A DNA stretch of 64,000 nt from NCBI GenBank assembly GCA_951799405.1, contig OX637335.1:23378342-23442341 (forward strand), written 5' to 3'. Shown piece after piece: positions 60,990-64,000 of this stretch. The position numbers and the translations under genes were made by a program. The number at the start of each line of letters is the position of its first letter. The first letter of the stretch is position 1. The DNA comes from Agapetus fuscipes. Its lineage: Eukaryota; Arthropoda; Insecta; Trichoptera; Glossosomatidae. The notes beneath the pieces are model-generated. The model made no database searches. It had not been told where the DNA came from and worked only from the letters and a program-made list of their open reading frames with translations.

Positions 60990-61460
60990 TATTATTATAT
61001 GTTATGGAAGTAGAGTCGATGAAAATAGTCTATATGATAAAAGTTCATGTGAAAAAGCTTGAGAGAAGTCGATAAACCGCCGGCTATTTTATATGGTAAA
61101 GTCGTTTCCTTCAGGATATCGGCAAAGCGCGCGGTGGACCGGTTATGTGTTCTCTGGAGAATTGACATGTTTTTTATTACCATAACGCAGGAAATCAATT
61201 TCCCGCCGAAATAGGTGGAAAATGCGCTAATTCAAGGGAATTTAGTTTATCGTATTTACAAGGAAACTTTAGCAATAAAAGAGAGGATATTTGTAAATGG
61301 AAAATACTGAAATGAATTCAAATTCGTTGACTGAGATTTAAAAAATATTCAAGTTTAAAGATTAAGCAATAAAGTCTGCATGTGAATCGACATAGATAAA
61401 ATTGTTAGGTTTAATTTTATTGATTGTAGAGGCATTAACTTTGTAATCGTTCATCATTAA
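60990..61460. other. Spacer, nothing recognised
   Basis: No coding signal or shared repeat. Confidence 0.35.
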
Positions 61461-61462
61461 TG

Positions 61463-61742
61463 ATAAAAGAAAAACAGTTTTGTTTTCGATTACGTGAGTA
61501 TATTTTTATATACCACAACCGGTTTCGCAAACATCCGTTCGCATCATCAGGTGGATAAATTACTCATTTATCCACCTGATGATGCGAACGGATGTTTGCG
61601 AAACCGGTTGTGGTATATAAAAATATACTCACGTAATCGAAAACAAAACTGTTTTTCTTTTATTGTTAGGTTCAATTTGGAATTACGGTTGTTTGACGTA
61701 TTTTCAGTCGTACAAAGATAAATGATTTCAAAGTGAATGCCT
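61463..61742. mobile_element. Penelope-type palindrome with two perfect hammerhead motifs
   Basis: Two identical 98-bp arms (61463-61560 and 61566-61663) around a 5-base spacer. Each arm reads ccac, ctgatga, gcgaac-ggat-gtttgc, gaaac, cggtt, gtgg: type I hammerhead core with stem I (ccac/gtgg), stem II and minimal stem III. A flank (agataaatgatttcaaagtg, 61715-61734) is shared with the 26.4-kb remnant. Confidence 0.75.
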
Positions 61743-62093
61743 CTGCAAACGCAACGCAAACGCAAACGAAACTAAGCTACACATATAGTGTAACGTCTTA
61801 CCGCGTTATCCCCGAAGGGGTCGCATGTGGCGAGTTGAACCTATTTATTTTTACAGGTAAGGGGGCCGGCCTTACGCTAACCACTTCAGTTGAAGTGGAG
61901 GTTTCCCAGCTCCCGAGAGTGCTGGTACTCATTTCTTGTGAAGGCTGAGTAAACCTTGCCGGTATTTTATTATGGGGTTTGAAATAAACACCGAAACAGG
62001 AAATCATTTCTGACACCCTCGGTGGGATTCGAACCCGAGCTTTCGGCATGGAATTCAAGCACTCTACCACCTGAGCTATCGACCGGACTCTCT
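61742..62093 (-). repeat. SINE-B copy, full length
   Basis: tRNA-like head at 62093-62020 (tagctcaggtggtagagtgc, B box ggttcgaatcc). Ends with gtttgcgtttgcgttgcg on the minus strand. Confidence 0.87.
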
Positions 62094-62459
62094 GCAATCA
62101 ACAAAATTGTGGTTGATTTACTGATTTAAGAATTCGTGGATATTTTTTTTTATTGGGAGTAACTTTTTATTGTAAGTGAACTAATTATACGGAAATGCTA
62201 TGAAAAACTTATAAACTACAGGATTTTCATACTTTTTTAAATGTTTTCTCTCGTAGACAATAGGAAAAAAAATGTGAATTTATCTCAGGAACCTATGTTA
62301 GCTTGAACATACTTTGGTCATTCAGTTTTCGCTTTAAGGTATCGATGTTTAAGTTCTAATGAAAAACATGTGTAGGCAACTAGAACTTCTTGGTTGTCAT
62401 GGCAACTCATAGTCGTACGAGTAAATACACTTTCATTTACATAAATATTACGAGCTCAC

Positions 62460-62620
62460 CTCCTACTTGAAATTCATGGCATTTTCTGTTGTCGAAAAAA
62501 AGTGTGCGTGGGCCTAAGAAAATTGTAAAGGTATAAAACCTCATACGTTCCTCGGGATATCCTCTGTCATAAAACTCAACGCGCCATGGTCTATTTTTAC
62601 TCACTTTTTGTACCTTTGTG
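62460..62620 (-). CDS. Candidate internal exon of unknown gene
   Basis: 161 bp on the minus strand between an acceptor (ttctacgccacag) and a strong donor (ggaggtgagc). Open frame reads TKVQKVSKNRPWRVEFYDRG, then YPEERMRFYTFTIFLGPRTL and FFDNRKCHEFQVG. The composition looks protein-like and the splice signals are good. I recognise no family. It has the same strand as the receptor gene, so it could be one of its extracellular exons, but nothing shows that. Confidence 0.35.
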
Positions 62621-62786
62621 CTGTGGCGTAGATTGAAGTTTTGCACGCAAGTGCTTTCCTTAAAGGCAAATCAGCATCCTCTTCAAACCTATTACCTAGA
62701 ATCTAAGCAACGCAACACACACCACAGCACTGCGCAGATAACGGCCCTGCAACCGGATAAGGACATCAACTGCCACATTACCAACA

Positions 62787-62868
62787 CCTCTGCGGCACTT
62801 ACAACAAGTGTCATGGACCCCTAGTCTCTTGAATCTAGGGAGTCCTTGCACAGGGTTCCTTAAAAAAC
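62787..62868 (+). repeat. SINE tail module C
   Basis: cacctctgcggcact, acaagtgtcatggacccc, gcacagggttccttaaaaaa. Confidence 0.7.
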
Positions 62869-62879
62869 TTGCAATGATT

Positions 62880-63393
62880 TGAAATCTTTAAAATTAATAT
62901 TAAATGCATGCTCACAAATAGACACGTGTAAGTTCACGCTTACAAATGCAGCATGTGTCCTTACAGATTAAAATCCAACCCTACTTTGGCCAACTTTTCG
63001 GGCCTGTTTTTTCAGGCCTTCCCTGAAACAAGTGTGACATTGGCAAAGTGAAATGATTATGATGATTTCTTTATCAGCGCCGTTTCGTAACTTAATGTCC
63101 CTCCAAAGGCGCTTAGTAGTTTACTGGGCGAAAAAGTGTGTCTTCATCCTCCTCTTTAGCTCTTTAATCGTCCTAGACCTCCGGATTTCTGGTGGCAGTT
63201 GATTCCAAGTCGCAGGGCCAGCCACCGCAAAAGCACGGTCTCCGAAAACAGTGGCAATTTTCCTTCTAGGTTCATTTAGCAGGGTTTCCGCTCCGTTCTA
63301 TGCTGATCATAGTGTTTGCTCCCTTGAGCCCAGGACTTTTGAGACAATCAGCTCTATGTGGTTAGCTTCATTCCAATCTATAAGTCAAGGTAT
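62880..63393 (-). repeat. R repeat interrupted by a LINE fragment
   Basis: R sequence at 62880-63055 (gacattggcaaagtgaa edge) resumes at 63352-63393 (inverse ccttgacttatagattgg). Confidence 0.75.
63056..63348 (-). pseudogene. LINE 3'-end fragment inserted in R
   Basis: Minus strand encodes DRAFAVAGPATWNQLPPEIR and RTIKELKRRMKTHFF to a stop, then an atc-rich tail at 63056. CR1/L2-type C-terminal end. Confidence 0.72.
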
Positions 63394-63399
63394 GAGTTT

Positions 63400-64000
63400 T
63401 CCCAAAAAACAAATTAAGTAAAGATATTTCAGTGTTATTCACAAATATTAAATCTACACATGATCTATGGATCATTATTTTTTTTGTATGGAAACTTCAC
63501 TTTAGTCTGCTGATTATCAATGGATTTTCTCTTTGTGAAAAACGCCATTCGCTTCTAAGGGGTGCAAGCCTTTGAAATATTGCCCCAAATGCAAGAGTGC
63601 ACTGGTTTTTTTCTGTGGGTTTTCTACTAGGATTTATAACCTCGGTATAAACGTTGCTGGAATCCGAACAGGGTTATAAAATTGGTATGCAATTTGAAAA
63701 TGCCACGAGTAGAATAAAAATAGAACCATTTAAAATTGGTAAGAAAGTCCAGCCTTATCGTAAAAATAAAACGTTGTCTTTGTCTCTTTTAATTGTGTGA
63801 AAAGCAGGTAAATCTAAGCATTCAACAAAATGTTGCGAATGTGTGATTGTGTATCTCTAGATGTAGGTAATAGTATTTGTTTGATATTGTGTGGGTGTTT
63901 GCTCGAATGTTCTAAATAAGAATATTCTAGCGTGATCTCGGATGTGCCAGAATTACTCTGATGCACCTTACGCCCTTGGGGTGGCTAGTGCCACTAAACG
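63400..64000. other. Spacer, nothing recognised
   Basis: No coding signal or shared repeat. Confidence 0.35.

Noticed and set aside
62020..62093. Functional tRNA genes (A and B boxes present at many sites)
   Set aside because: Each is followed by SINE body sequence, the anticodon and acceptor stems do not pair properly, and the copies are dispersed.

Overview
The window is eukaryotic nuclear DNA from an animal, most likely an insect. It has AT-rich non-coding sequence, short GT-AG exons separated by long introns, and a very high load of dispersed repeats. The exons match conserved invertebrate families. Several transposon types seen here (CR1/L2/Jockey-like LINEs, Penelope-type hammerhead sequences, hAT and pogo/Tigger elements, 5S/tRNA SINEs) are common in insects. 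I cannot name the species; a lepidopteran is only a guess.

Protein-coding content is four loci. (1) 507-657, + strand: last exon of an aspartyl/asparaginyl beta-hydroxylase (ASPH). (2) 4291-9426, - strand: four exons of an NKAIN-family membrane protein; the first exon was not found. (3) 10488-13286, + strand: a complete three-exon beta-1,3-galactosyltransferase-like type II membrane enzyme of about 370 residues. (4) 19024-25707, - strand: the last four exons of a class C orphan receptor of the GPR158/smog type (loop 3 and helix 6, helix 7, cytoplasmic tail), with a possible micro-exon at 29887-29925. Everything from about 26 kb to the right end lacks a recognisable host gene, apart from one unassigned candidate exon at 62460-62620. 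Part of it may be intron of the receptor gene.

The rest is a repeat landscape. A roughly 245-bp unclassified repeat (called R here) occurs about 26 times plus fragments. SINE families (A, B, C, D) are built from 5S-like and tRNA-like promoter heads; one recurrent composite carries a 5S head, a tRNA-like head and a second tRNA-like head in series. Several inverted repeats carry hammerhead-ribozyme cores typical of Penelope-like elements. DNA transposons include a decayed but full-length pogo/Tigger-like element (6470-8598), a 321-bp hAT MITE with 8-bp target duplication, and several TIR elements with subterminal repeats. LINE remnants include a 5'-truncated element with an open reverse transcriptase frame (42040-43428) nested in a SINE. 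Satellites occur at 33.2-33.7, 43.7-44.6 and 55.9-57.5 kb. Two near-identical tandem duplications of 650-670 bp lie at 27.2-28.5 and 49.3-50.6 kb.

All calls come from reading the sequence and from remembered family features. Repeat boundaries are approximate to about 10 bases unless a target duplication fixes them.
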